DNA of 64,000 nt from an uncultured Halocynthiibacter sp. GTDB lineage: Bacteria > Pseudomonadota > Alphaproteobacteria > Rhodobacterales > Rhodobacteraceae. The notes under the pieces were generated by a model. The model was not told the origin of the DNA, ran no database searches, and was given only the letters and a program-made list of their open reading frames with translations. The position numbers and the translations under genes were made by a program. The stretch spans positions 1,116,001-1,180,000 of the forward strand of contig CANNCD010000001.1 of NCBI GenBank assembly GCA_947503035.1. Reading direction: 5' to 3'. Every line of letters starts with the position of its first letter. Position 1 is the first letter of the stretch. Positions 28,026 through 36,621 of the stretch are shown here, piece by piece.

Positions 28026-28613
28026 ATGGCTAAACTCTATTTTCACTACTCCACCATGAACGCAGGCAAGTCGACGATCCTTCTTCAGGCGTCGCATAAT
28101 TATCGTGAACGCGGTATGAATACATACCTATTGGTGGCCCGTTTGGACGACCGCGCAGGTCAGGGGCGTATCGCGTCGCGGATTGGCATAGGCGAGGATG
28201 CCGACACTTTCGCCGAATCCGATAATTTGTTCGATAAAATAAAGAGTTACGCCGAAAAAACGGCCATCGCATGTGTCTTTCTTGACGAGGCGCAGTTCCT
28301 GACCAAGGACCAAGTTTGGCAGCTCGCTCGGGTCGTTGACGACCTTGGATTACCGGTGATGTGCTATGGGCTTCGGGTAGATTTTCGTGGTGAATTGTTC
28401 CCCGGATCTGCGGCCCTGTTGGCGCTTGCCGATGAAATGCGCGAGGCGCGCACCATCTGTCACTGCGGGAAAAAGGCGACCATGGTTGTGCGCCAAGACG
28501 CCGACGGCAATGCTCTGAAAGATGGGGAACAAATTCAGATCGGCGGCAACGAAACCTATGTGTCCCTATGCCGCCGTCATTGGCGCGATGCCATGGGGGA
28601 TGAGGCCCCCTAG
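28026..28613 (+). CDS. tdk: Thymidine kinase (type II)
   Basis: Phosphorylates thymidine with ATP in pyrimidine salvage. Seen: P-loop in STMNAGKST near residues 9-17, FLDEAQF near 84-90 (catalytic Glu), and zinc cysteines in CHCGKKA plus CRRH near the C-terminus. The ATG at 28026 (195 residues) gives the family N-terminus MAKLYFHYSTMN; the frame is open to 28002. Ends convergent with the dehydrogenase, overlapping 4 bp. Confidence 0.95.
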   Translation: MAKLYFHYSTMNAGKSTILLQASHNYRERGMNTYLLVARLDDRAGQGRIASRIGIGEDADTFAESDNLFDKIKSYAEKTAIACVFLDEAQFLTKDQVWQLARVVDDLGLPVMCYGLRVDFRGELFPGSAALLALADEMREARTICHCGKKATMVVRQDADGNALKDGEQIQIGGNETYVSLCRRHWRDAMGDEAP

Positions 28614-29560
28614 GTGACTGGATTCGCCGGTTTTTCACCCGACAAAACGGCGATGATATTGTCCAAAGCCATCATGCCCATGGCCCCTCGGACCTCTAAT
28701 GCGGCGGTTCCAAGATGTGGTAACAGGGCAACGTTCTCAAGTGCCACTAATTTCGCCGGAACCAAAGGTTCCTTTGCGTAAACGTCCAATCCTGCCCCCG
28801 CAATTGTCCCCGATTCTAGGGCAGAAATCAGCGCATCTTCGTCGACAATGTCGCCCCGTGCGATGTTAACGAAATGGGCGGTGGATTTCATGGCCGCAAA
28901 GACGTCGGAGTCGATCAGATTGGTGTTGTCGCCGCCACCTGGCACCGCCGTGACGACAAAATCAGCGGCTGCCACCACGTCGTGCAGGTCCAGAACTTCG
29001 CGCGCAGGAACATCCACGGGCTTGCCCTTGGTGCGGTTATAAAACACGACCTCCATGCCAAACCCGAAATGACACCGTTTGGCGATGGCCTGCCCAATGC
29101 GCCCCATGCCGATGATCGCGACGGTTTTGCCAGTTACATGGGTCCCAAGCATCTGGGTCGGTTGCCAACCATGCCAGTCCCCCGCCCGCAGGACACGTTC
29201 ACCCTCGCCGGCGCGGCGGGCCGTCATCAACAGCAATGTCAGGGCGATATCCGCCGTGGCGTCGGTCACGGTATCGGGGGTGTTGGTCACCGTGATACCC
29301 GCCTTTTGCGCCGCGTCGACGTCGATGTGGTTATACCCCACCCCAAAATTCGCGATGATCTGCGTGCGTGGCGCGTCAATAAATGTATCGGCGGTAAATT
29401 TGTCGCCAAGCGTCGGTAGAATGGCGTCGTATTCGGCCAATGCCGCGCGGATTTCATCCGGTTGCATCGGCACAAGGCCTTCGCGAAGCGTGACGTCAAA
29501 ATGGGTGCGTGCGCGGTCCAAAACCGCCTTGGGCAAAGCCCGCGTAATCAGAATTTTCAT
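28610..29560 (-). CDS. D-isomer-specific 2-hydroxyacid dehydrogenase (glyoxylate reductase-like)
   Basis: NAD(P)H-dependent reductase of 2-oxoacids, probably glyoxylate or hydroxypyruvate. Seen: Rossmann motif GMGRIGQAIAKR near 150-161, catalytic Arg in VNIARGDIVDE near 234, Glu in YAKEP near 264 and His in LLPHLGTA near 283. The FYNRT stretch after the Rossmann motif (Arg following beta-2) suggests NADPH preference. 316 residues, normal. Confidence 0.9.
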   Translation of the reverse strand: MKILITRALPKAVLDRARTHFDVTLREGLVPMQPDEIRAALAEYDAILPTLGDKFTADTFIDAPRTQIIANFGVGYNHIDVDAAQKAGITVTNTPDTVTDATADIALTLLLMTARRAGEGERVLRAGDWHGWQPTQMLGTHVTGKTVAIIGMGRIGQAIAKRCHFGFGMEVVFYNRTKGKPVDVPAREVLDLHDVVAAADFVVTAVPGGGDNTNLIDSDVFAAMKSTAHFVNIARGDIVDEDALISALESGTIAGAGLDVYAKEPLVPAKLVALENVALLPHLGTAALEVRGAMGMMALDNIIAVLSGEKPANPVT

Positions 29561-29611
29561 GGGATATGGTTCGCAAGTCCGCCCATGCCTGTCAAGCGGT
29601 TGGAGCGCCCC

Positions 29612-29953
29612 CTAGTAGATGCGACCACCGATCGGCACATCGATATCCGGCGTGACCAAAACCACGTCACCGTCGCCATCGGGCAGACCAACGACCAGAA
29701 CTTCGCTCATGAATTTGCCAATTTGGCGCGGTGGGAAGTTCACGACGGCGACGACTTCTTTGCCGATCAATTTCTCGGGCGAATAGTGCACGGTGATCTG
29801 GGCCGAGGATTTCTTAATGCCAAGGTCATCGCCAAAATCAATCCAAAGCTTAAACGCAGGGTTGCGGGCCTCGGGAAAGGTTTCGGCGCGAGTGATGCGG
29901 CCGACGCGCATGTCGACCTGCATAAAATCCTTCATGGAAATTTGGTCGGTCAT
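29612..29953 (-). CDS. csaA: tRNA-binding domain protein, CsaA type
   Basis: A 113-residue EMAP/Trbp111-like OB-fold protein: MRVGRITRAETFPEARNPAF near 15-34, and VVNFPPRQIGKFMSEVLVVG near 69-88. CsaA is described as a secretion-related chaperone and tRNA-binding homodimer. Its ATG overlaps the proC stop by 4 bp. Confidence 0.9.
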   Translation of the reverse strand: MTDQISMKDFMQVDMRVGRITRAETFPEARNPAFKLWIDFGDDLGIKKSSAQITVHYSPEKLIGKEVVAVVNFPPRQIGKFMSEVLVVGLPDGDGDVVLVTPDIDVPIGGRIY

Positions 29954-30762
29954 TGCGCAAGCTCCCTGCTCCGGTCGGCGGCGGCGGTGATGGCGCGTTT
30001 GAGAAGCGCGGGAAAGCCGTCCTCTTCGTTCATCAACACCTCAAGCGCGGCGGCGGTGGTGCCCCCCGGGCTTGTCACATTGACGCGAAGCTGGCTTGGG
30101 TCTTCGTCCGCGATCTCGGCGAAATGGCCGGCACCGCCGACGGTTGCCTTGGCCAAGGCCATCGCCATGGGTTCCGGAAGCCCCTGCGCGACACCGGCGG
30201 CTGCGAGGGTTTCGATGAGGTGGAACACATAGGCCGGACCAGAGCCTGATACGGCGGTGACGGCGTCCATCTGACCTTCGTTTTCGAGGTGAACCACCTG
30301 ACCGACAGCAGAAAGCAACGTGTCCGCCAGTTCGATTTGCGGCGCGGTTGCGTGCGCGTTGCCAATCAAAGCGGTGATCCCGCGGGAAACGGCGGCGGGC
30401 GTGTTCGGCATGGCGCGGATAATAGGAGTTTCGGCGCCGAGCACAGATTCGTAGTAGGCAATCGGCGTGCCAGCAGCGACCGAAAGGAACACCGTATCGC
30501 CATTGCCCATCGCCGCAAGCGTCGGCAGGGCATCTGCCATCATCTGGGGTTTCACAGCCACAAGGATAATCGCGGGCGACGCAGGAAGATCGACATTCAG
30601 GTTCAAACCGTCCAGCCCCTTGAGCCAATCGGACGGGAACGGGTCATTCACCCAAACAGATGACGCCGGAAGGCCCTGATCCAACCAGCCCTGCAACATA
30701 GCCGAGCCCATCTTGCCACAGCCAAGCAAAACCAAACCACGGGTTTTCACATCATTCATCAT
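29950..30762 (-). CDS. proC: Pyrroline-5-carboxylate reductase
   Basis: Last step of proline synthesis, reducing 1-pyrroline-5-carboxylate with NAD(P)H. Seen: LLGCGKMGSAMLQGW near 12-26 (dinucleotide binding), AVKPQMM near 69-75, AMPNTPAAV near 113-121, and the active-site signature AVSGSGPAYVF near 156-166. Middle gene of ybjN-proC-csaA; the 270-residue length is typical. Confidence 0.96.
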   Translation of the reverse strand: MMNDVKTRGLVLLGCGKMGSAMLQGWLDQGLPASSVWVNDPFPSDWLKGLDGLNLNVDLPASPAIILVAVKPQMMADALPTLAAMGNGDTVFLSVAAGTPIAYYESVLGAETPIIRAMPNTPAAVSRGITALIGNAHATAPQIELADTLLSAVGQVVHLENEGQMDAVTAVSGSGPAYVFHLIETLAAAGVAQGLPEPMAMALAKATVGGAGHFAEIADEDPSQLRVNVTSPGGTTAAALEVLMNEEDGFPALLKRAITAAADRSRELAQ

Positions 30763-30807
30763 TGGGTCGTCCTTATTCTTGGTGCGCGCGGGGCACCGGT
30801 CGTATTC

Positions 30808-31314
30808 CTAGGCGCGGCCATAGGCCTGGGTCATTGCCATTTGAACGGCATCCTCGGGCGATTTACCGCCCCAGCCCACCAATTGAAAGGCGGGATAAAA
30901 CCGTTCGGCGGCATCAACGGCGGCGGAAATAATAGTGCTGATTTGTTGTGGGGCGGGCCCCTGCTGGGCACCGGCCAGAACCAAGCCATAGCGGTACACC
31001 ATCAGCCGTTGATCCGCCCAATAGGTGAAGGATCCGGACCAGCACAGATCATTCGTGCGGTTCAACAGGTCATACAACGCAGGAAGGGTCTCGGCGGGCG
31101 GCTCCATCTCAAAGGTGCAGATCAGCCGGAGAGTTTGGTCGATGTCAGACCACGCAAGCGTGATGGAATAGGTGCGCCACTGACCCTCGACGGCCATGGC
31201 GATTTGATCATCGGCGATGCGGTCAAATTCCCAGTCTTGGGACGATGCTATGGATTCTACGATATCAATGGGGTGGTGATCATCGGTTTCGAAAAACTGT
31301 TCTGACAATGACAT
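30808..31314 (-). CDS. YbjN-domain protein
   Basis: A 168-residue soluble acidic protein of the YbjN/T3SS-chaperone-like fold (FEMEPPAETLPALYDLLNRTNDLCWSGSF resembles the family core). YbjN relatives affect motility and stress in enterics, but a molecular activity is not known. ATG 31314 is chosen over 31326: GAGG lies 7 bases before 31314 and nothing before 31326. It is upstream of proC by 45 bp, probably one transcript. Confidence 0.83.
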   Translation of the reverse strand: MSLSEQFFETDDHHPIDIVESIASSQDWEFDRIADDQIAMAVEGQWRTYSITLAWSDIDQTLRLICTFEMEPPAETLPALYDLLNRTNDLCWSGSFTYWADQRLMVYRYGLVLAGAQQGPAPQQISTIISAAVDAAERFYPAFQLVGWGGKSPEDAVQMAMTQAYGRA

Positions 31315-31326
31315 GGCCGACCTCAT

Positions 31327-31541
31327 TTAACTATATCTAGGGTAATACCCACTACAAACGGTGTTGAAACACTAAAACGACGGTACCGCATGCGTACCAA
31401 TACCATATATGGTGTGTCATGAATAACCTACTGTAAAGGATAATCTAGCCCGCCCCACCCAATAAGTTGTGGATAATCGTTAAGGTCTCACTAGATTTTG
31501 AAAATATCTGTGGATGAATTGACATAAATGTGATGCGCACG
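31327..31541. other. AT-rich intergenic region with DnaA-box-like sites and palindromes
   Basis: No gene. It holds TGTGGATAA at 31468-31476 (an exact DnaA box on the minus strand, TTATCCACA) and TGTGGATGA at 31509-31517 (one mismatch), plus the perfect 12-bp palindrome ACCATATATGGT near 31403 and a near-palindrome around GGTACCGCATGCG. It is clearly more AT-rich than the surroundings. Confidence 0.55.
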
Positions 31542-31566
31542 AAAAAAGGCGACCCAAGGCCGCCTT
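31542..31566 (-). terminator. Terminator after ubiK
   Basis: On the minus strand AAGGCG and CGCCTT pair across a 9-10-base loop, followed by TTTTTTC (runs into 31542). It is about 25 bp beyond the ubiK stop. Confidence 0.75.
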
Positions 31567-31591
31567 CTAGGTCGTCTATATGTGGGGCGTG

Positions 31592-31837
31592 CTACTTGGC
31601 CGCGTCCTCAAGCGCTTTGATCCGTGCCTCGAGCGCGATGTTTTCCTCGCGCGCGGCGACGGCCATGGCCTGAACCACGTCGAATTCTTCGCGGGTCACA
31701 AAATCACGATCCGCAAGCCAGCGGTCCAGAAACCCCTTCATCGCGGTTTCGGCCTCGCCTTTGGCGCCTTGGGCCACGCCCATAGCGTTGGTCATAAGAT
31801 GGGAAATGTCTTCGAACATTTTATTTCGGGTTTGCAT
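31592..31837 (-). CDS. ubiK: Ubiquinone biosynthesis accessory factor UbiK-like (BMFP/YqiC)
   Basis: An 81-residue protein with a membrane-interacting amphipathic N-terminal helix (NKMFEDISHLMTNAMGVAQG) and a C-terminal coiled coil ending in EENIALEARIKALED, the BMFP pattern. UbiK helps the Ubi complex in ubiquinone synthesis in enterics. ATG 31837 is chosen because AGGAGG lies 5 bases upstream; a longer open frame to 32002 is spurious and would run into lgt. Confidence 0.85.
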   Translation of the reverse strand: MQTRNKMFEDISHLMTNAMGVAQGAKGEAETAMKGFLDRWLADRDFVTREEFDVVQAMAVAAREENIALEARIKALEDAAK

Positions 31838-31931
31838 CTGACCCTCCTGCATTATGGTCCCTATGTATATGGGGGCTTTGGGCGGAAATCTCAAGGTTGA
31901 CTTCGACCCAATCTTAGAGGCAATCAGACGC

Positions 31932-32813
31932 ATGCAATTTATGATCCCGTTTCCGAACATCTCGCCCGATATTTTCTCTATTGATATTGGCGGATTTACC
32001 ATCGCGCCGAAATGGTACGCGATGGCCTATATCGTTGGTCTGATCGCGGGGTGGAAGATCATCGCGGGCATGAACAAACGCCCGCATCTGTGGCGCGACG
32101 GCACCGCCCCAATGACGCCCGAAAACGTCGAAGAGCTGCTCACGTGGATCATCGCGGGGGTGATCATCGGCGGGCGGCTTGGCTTTGTGCTGTTTTATCA
32201 ACCGGCCTATTATCTCGCGAACCCGCTTGAGATTTTGCAGGTCTGGAATGGCGGCATGGCGTTTCATGGCGGCTTTGCGGGGGTTGTGGTCGCGGCGATT
32301 TTGTTTGCCCGTAAATACAACGTTCCGCTGGGATCACTTGCCGATTGTTTGGCGGTGGTTGTGCCCATCGGATTGTTCCTTGGACGGGTGGCGAATTTCA
32401 TCAACGGCGAACTTTGGGGCCGCGCGACGGCCGCGCCGTGGGGCGTGGTGTTCCCCGGCCCCGCGGCACAGGATTGCGCGGGCGTCATCGGCACCTGCGC
32501 CCGTCACCCGAGCCAGTTGTACGAGGCCGGTCTCGAAGGTCTGCTGCTCGGTGCACTCCTTATGTTCCTTGCGTTCACGCGCGGCTGGCTTCAAACACCG
32601 TGGCGATTGACCGGTGTGTTTCTGATCGGCTATGGCGCGTCGCGGATGTTTGTCGAACTGTTCCGTCAGGCCGACGCCCAGTTCATCACGCTTGATAACC
32701 CTATGGGATACGTCATCGGATCGGGGGCCTTTGGCCTTTCGATGGGACAGGTTCTGTCCATCCCGATGGTGGTCTTTGGCATCATCGCCCTGTGGCAGGC
32801 ACGTCGCACATGA
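31932..32813 (+). CDS. lgt: Prolipoprotein diacylglyceryl transferase
   Basis: Integral membrane enzyme moving diacylglycerol onto the lipobox cysteine of prolipoproteins. Seen: FPNISPDIFSID at the start, AGVIIGGRLGFVLFYQ near 75-90, the HGGF motif in GGMAFHGGFAG near 107-117, and the Lgt signature GRVANFINGELWGR near 150-163. ATG 31932 follows GAGG by 11 bases; ATG 31941 (MIPFPN) is also plausible. First gene of the lgt-methyltransferase-pgeF run, each overlapping the next by 4 bp. Confidence 0.95.
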   Translation: MQFMIPFPNISPDIFSIDIGGFTIAPKWYAMAYIVGLIAGWKIIAGMNKRPHLWRDGTAPMTPENVEELLTWIIAGVIIGGRLGFVLFYQPAYYLANPLEILQVWNGGMAFHGGFAGVVVAAILFARKYNVPLGSLADCLAVVVPIGLFLGRVANFINGELWGRATAAPWGVVFPGPAAQDCAGVIGTCARHPSQLYEAGLEGLLLGALLMFLAFTRGWLQTPWRLTGVFLIGYGASRMFVELFRQADAQFITLDNPMGYVIGSGAFGLSMGQVLSIPMVVFGIIALWQARRT

Positions 32814-33877
32814 CACCGCTGACCGAGATACTGATCGAACGGATCGGCCAGACCGGCCCAATCACCGTGGCCGATTATATGGCGGAATGTTTGCTCCATC
32901 CCGAGCACGGCTATTACACCACCCGCACGCCGTTTGGTCGCGACGGCGATTTCACCACCGCCCCCGAGATCAGCCAGATGTTTGGCGAAATGATCGGACT
33001 GGCCCTTGCCCAAGCATGGATGGATCAGGGCGCACCGACCCCGTTCGTCTTGGCCGAGCTTGGACCGGGACGCGGGACGTTGATGGCGGATATCCTGCGT
33101 GCAACCGCACGGGTTCCGAATTTTCACGCGGGCGCCACGGTGCATTTGGTCGAGGCATCCGAGGCCCTGCGCGCCCAACAGGCCAAGGCGATAACGAGCC
33201 ACAGGCCCGTCTGGCACGACGATGTGGACGCCCTGCCCGACGACATGCCGATCTTTGTCGTTGCGAACGAATTTTTCGACGCCCTGCCCATTCGTCAATT
33301 CATTCGCGACGGGCGCGGTTGGCGCGAACGCCGTGTTGGGGTGCAGGACGGCGCGCTGACCTTTGGGGCGGGCGACGCCACGCCGCTTAAGGCATTGGCG
33401 GAACGGTTGTTGGATACGGGCGACGGCGACATGGTGGAACTGCGCCCTGCGCAGCCTGCGATTGTCAGCGCGCTGGCAACGCGCATCAATACCAACGGCG
33501 GCGGCGCGATCATTATTGATTATGGCGACTGGCAATCCAAGGGCGACACATTGCAGGCCCTGCGCGCCCACGAATTCTGCGCGCCCCTTGACCACGCCGG
33601 TCACGCCGACCTGACCGCCCACGTCGATTTCGCCGATATCGCCGCCCATGCTGGCACCGCCAAGGTCAGCCACATGACGCCGCAGGGGATTTTCCTTGAA
33701 CGGCTGGGCATCACCGCGCGCGCGCAGGCGCTTGCCAAATCGATGACGGGCGAGGCGCTCAACCAACATATCGCGGCACATCGGCGCTTGACCCACCCCG
33801 ATGAGATGGGGACACTGTTCAAGGCCATCGCAATCACGCCCGCCAACACCCCAATGATCGCAGGATTCGAAACATGA
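32810..33877 (+). CDS. SAM-dependent methyltransferase, MidA/NDUFAF7 family
   Basis: Class I methyltransferase; the mitochondrial relative NDUFAF7 methylates an arginine of complex I. Seen: YYTTRTPFGRDGDFTTAPEISQMFGE near 42-67, the SAM motif LAELGPGRGTLMADIL near 83-98, and VANEFFDALPIRQF near 143-156. The bacterial target is not established. ATGA overlap with lgt fixes the start (355 residues). Confidence 0.9.
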   Translation: MTPLTEILIERIGQTGPITVADYMAECLLHPEHGYYTTRTPFGRDGDFTTAPEISQMFGEMIGLALAQAWMDQGAPTPFVLAELGPGRGTLMADILRATARVPNFHAGATVHLVEASEALRAQQAKAITSHRPVWHDDVDALPDDMPIFVVANEFFDALPIRQFIRDGRGWRERRVGVQDGALTFGAGDATPLKALAERLLDTGDGDMVELRPAQPAIVSALATRINTNGGGAIIIDYGDWQSKGDTLQALRAHEFCAPLDHAGHADLTAHVDFADIAAHAGTAKVSHMTPQGIFLERLGITARAQALAKSMTGEALNQHIAAHRRLTHPDEMGTLFKAIAITPANTPMIAGFET

Positions 33878-34623
33878 CCCTAGAAATCCTTACCTCGGAT
33901 GCGCTTCTTCCTGCGCAGCACGGGTTCTTTACCCGCAAGGGCGGCGCGTCCTCAGGCATATTTCATGGGCTGAATTGCGGCGTTGGGTCATCCGATCAAC
34001 GGGAAATCGTCGACATCAATCGCGCCCGCGTCGCCGAGGCGATGGACACCGCCTCGCTTGCATCGGTCCACCAGATCCATTCCGCCGACGTGATCACCGC
34101 CACCGAAACCACCGAAGCGGGCCAAAAGGCAGACGCCATGGTCACCGCGACCAAGGGCGTGGCCCTGACCATTTTGACCGCCGATTGCCAGCCGGTTCTG
34201 TTCCATGATGCCGAGGCCGGAGTGATCGGCGCGGCCCATGCGGGTTGGAAAGGCGCCATCGGTGGCGTTTTGGAAAACACCGTCGCCGCGATGGAAACGC
34301 TTGGCGCGACACGTGCGAATATCAATGCGGTCGTCGGCCCCTGTATCAGCCAAGACGCCTATGAGGTTGGTCCTGAATTCGTTGAACAATTCCTGACCTT
34401 TGATCCCGAATACCGTCGGTTCTTTGCCGATGGCAAGGACGGACGGATGCAGTTTGACCTGCCGTCCTTTGGTGTGGCATGCCTGCGCGCGGCTGGTGTT
34501 GGCAATGCGTCATGGACTGGTCACTGCACATATTCGGACGAGTCGCGGTTTTATTCCTATCGCCGCGCGACCCACCGCCAAGAGGCCGACTATGGCCGGC
34601 TGATTTCGTCAATCTGCCTTTAA
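33874..34623 (+). CDS. pgeF: Peptidoglycan editing factor PgeF (laccase-domain)
   Basis: Cytoplasmic enzyme of the YfiH family, shown in E. coli to keep the wrong amino acid out of muropeptides; formerly called polyphenol oxidase. Seen: HQIHSADVI near 65-73 (His), TADCQPVLF near 104-112 (Cys) and AAHAGWKG near 121-128 (His), the zinc set. 249 residues. Starts in an ATGA overlap with the methyltransferase. Confidence 0.92.
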   Translation: MTLEILTSDALLPAQHGFFTRKGGASSGIFHGLNCGVGSSDQREIVDINRARVAEAMDTASLASVHQIHSADVITATETTEAGQKADAMVTATKGVALTILTADCQPVLFHDAEAGVIGAAHAGWKGAIGGVLENTVAAMETLGATRANINAVVGPCISQDAYEVGPEFVEQFLTFDPEYRRFFADGKDGRMQFDLPSFGVACLRAAGVGNASWTGHCTYSDESRFYSYRRATHRQEADYGRLISSICL

Positions 34624-34811
34624 TCGCCCCAATTGCGCCCCATTTGGCAACAAAGCCAGCGCGCCCCCCTTATTTTATGTGATCCCACCGTTCACGCGCA
34701 GATCACAAATCCCACAGATTCATACCATTGTTGCCACGTCTTTGCCCCATTCCACCGTCACATTAGGTCAAACGCCGAAAACCGGCAGACCAACTATGAC
34801 GGAGCAGACCA

Positions 34812-34976
34812 ATGGCAACACGGACAAAAACAAACCGCTTTCTTAAAGGTATGATCGAAGAAGCGGCCACGTTGGATACCCCAATGCCATGGGCCCGTGG
34901 TGCACGTCGTCAGGCGATGATCGCCCGCCGCAACCAAACCACTGCTCCGAAGAAAGAACTGGCGCGCGCATCCTAA
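34812..34976 (+). CDS. 54-residue basic protein, unknown
   Basis: A short frame (MATRTKTNRFLKGMIEEA at the start, ending KKELARAS) with a good ribosome-binding site (GGAG, 7 bases upstream). It is strongly basic, has no membrane segment, and carries PMPWARGARRQAMIARR in the middle. The codon choice looks like a real gene. A hairpin follows at 35009-35027. Function unknown. Confidence 0.72.
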   Translation: MATRTKTNRFLKGMIEEAATLDTPMPWARGARRQAMIARRNQTTAPKKELARAS

Positions 34977-35008
34977 CCGGTGCCACGCCCCTGATTTGTT
35001 ACGAGTGC

Positions 35009-35092
35009 GCACCGGTGCCGCCGGTGCAATTTACCAGTCCGAGATCGAGTGCCTCCGTATTTCAGGAGGCGTTCGTCTTACAATTTTAAGAC
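35009..35092. repeat. Three consecutive inverted repeats before the Hint gene
   Basis: Perfect stems at 35009-35027 (GCACCGG-TGCCG-CCGGTGC), 35051-35070 (GCCTCC-GTATTTCA-GGAGGC) and 35075-35092 (GTCTTA-CAATTT-TAAGAC). The first may terminate the 54-residue gene. The second hides an AGGAGG. Together they make a structured leader for the Hint gene, whose chosen ATG is 52 bp further on. Confidence 0.6.
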
Positions 35093-35144
35093 CCAGTTTA
35101 TTCCCTCCACGCCTGATCCGTCGGGCAAACAAAAGTTGAACACA

Positions 35145-35912
35145 ATGGAACAAAGGACCAGCCATCGCGCGTTCGCTCTGCGCAACAGCCACGCCAGCCT
35201 CCCCGCCACGGTTCCTGCTGCGGCGGATTCTCTGCGTCCAAAGCCGCATTTAACGCGCCGCTATGAGACACAGTACATCAAGCAGAATGGAGACATTGGG
35301 TTTATGACGCGTGTGGCCCCTGCCCAACCGGTTTACGAATCCACCTGTGCCGCCATTGCACGTGGCACTTTGATCGACACGGAATATGGCCCCATGGCCA
35401 TCGAAGACCTCTCGCCCGGTATTCACGTCAAAACCGAAACTAACGGAATGCAGGAATTGCTGTGGCGCGGTCAGACGCTTCTTATTCATGGGGTGCCGAA
35501 CCAATCGCCCGAGATGGGCACGACCATCCGCGTTTCAAGCGACCGTTTCGGGTTTGACCGTCCGTCGCGCCCGTTGATGTTGGGCCCCAAGGCGCGCGTT
35601 GTGATGAACAACCACGAAGGCGGGCTTGGCCTGCAAGGGATTCGTGAATTGATTGATGGGGAAAACGTGGTGTCGATTCAGCCGCCGACCCCAATCGAGG
35701 TGTTCCACATCGCCTTTGCGAAACAAGAGGTCGTCGCCGCGTCCGGTGTTCTAATCGAGAGCTATCACCCTGGTCGAAAACTCGACAAGATGATCTCGCG
35801 CGAGGCATTGGCCACGTTAATGGGGCTGTTCCCGCACATGACGTCGATTGATGAGTTCGGCCCACAGATTTACCCACGCCTTGATCGACGTGAGCACATG
35901 AACGCGGTGTAA
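35145..35912 (+). CDS. Hint (hedgehog/intein) domain protein
   Basis: A 255-residue protein with a Hint fold: STCAAIARGTLIDTEYGPMAIEDLSPG near 85-111 is the start of the module (Cys is the self-splicing nucleophile position), followed by VKTETNGMQELLWRG and later GVLIESYHPGRKL. No second, hydrolase or calcium-binding domain is seen. Hint-only proteins are common and uncharacterised in Rhodobacterales. No ribosome-binding site fits ATG 35145 well; a GTG at 35049 would add 32 residues. Confidence 0.82.
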   Translation: MEQRTSHRAFALRNSHASLPATVPAAADSLRPKPHLTRRYETQYIKQNGDIGFMTRVAPAQPVYESTCAAIARGTLIDTEYGPMAIEDLSPGIHVKTETNGMQELLWRGQTLLIHGVPNQSPEMGTTIRVSSDRFGFDRPSRPLMLGPKARVVMNNHEGGLGLQGIRELIDGENVVSIQPPTPIEVFHIAFAKQEVVAASGVLIESYHPGRKLDKMISREALATLMGLFPHMTSIDEFGPQIYPRLDRREHMNAV

Positions 35913-35918
35913 TTCGGA

Positions 35919-36419
35919 TTACGGCAGCTGGGCGATGCGGTCTTCGAGAATATCGAAGGGCACGCCCGGTTCGTCCTTGGCGCCGCGAATAACAAGGGAT
36001 GTCTTGACGCTTGCCACGTTGTTGGATGTCAACAATTCGCCGGTCAAAAACGATTGGAATGTGGACAGATCAGGTGCGACGCATTTCAGGATAAAATCCA
36101 CTTCGCCGTTCAACATGTGACATTCCCGAACCAAGGGCCAGTCATCGCAAAGGGCCTCAAAGGCGCTGAGGTCATTTTCGGCCTGCGAGACAAGCCCGAC
36201 CATCGCGAAAACCTGTACCTCAAAGCCAAGCGCGCGCGAATCGACCTCGGCGTGATAGCCGCGGATGAAACCGCTTTCTTCGAGGGTGCGCACACGGCGC
36301 AGACAGGGTGGCGCAGAAATCCCAACGCGTTTGGCCAATTCAACGTTTGTCATGCGTCCGTCGGCCTGCAATTCCGCCAGAATTTTACGGTCAATCGGGT
36401 CGAGTTTTGAAATGGCCAT
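35919..36419 (-). CDS. Lrp/AsnC family transcriptional regulator
   Basis: DNA-binding HTH in the first 60 residues (DRKILAELQADGRMTNVELAKRVGIS, then PPCLRRVRTLEESGFIRGY), followed by a RAM ligand-binding domain (about 70-150). 166 residues fits Lrp. It is divergent from trxB, with about 200 bp between, so it may act on that promoter as well as its own. The effector amino acid is unknown. Confidence 0.93.
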   Translation of the reverse strand: MAISKLDPIDRKILAELQADGRMTNVELAKRVGISAPPCLRRVRTLEESGFIRGYHAEVDSRALGFEVQVFAMVGLVSQAENDLSAFEALCDDWPLVRECHMLNGEVDFILKCVAPDLSTFQSFLTGELLTSNNVASVKTSLVIRGAKDEPGVPFDILEDRIAQLP

Positions 36420-36621
36420 TGGATACCTGCACTGTTCTTTTGCGTGACCTTACCTGACCCCCACATTCCGCGCAATAATATTTCAACAATTGCCACCAAA
36501 ACGGAACAGGGCCATCAAATTCGCCTATTCCACGGGCAGACGTTTTTTTGATGCCCCAAGGGTTTTGTTGAAAGCCGCAACGCACTATATCCAAGGAAAC
36601 AGTATTTTCGAGGGGACCATC

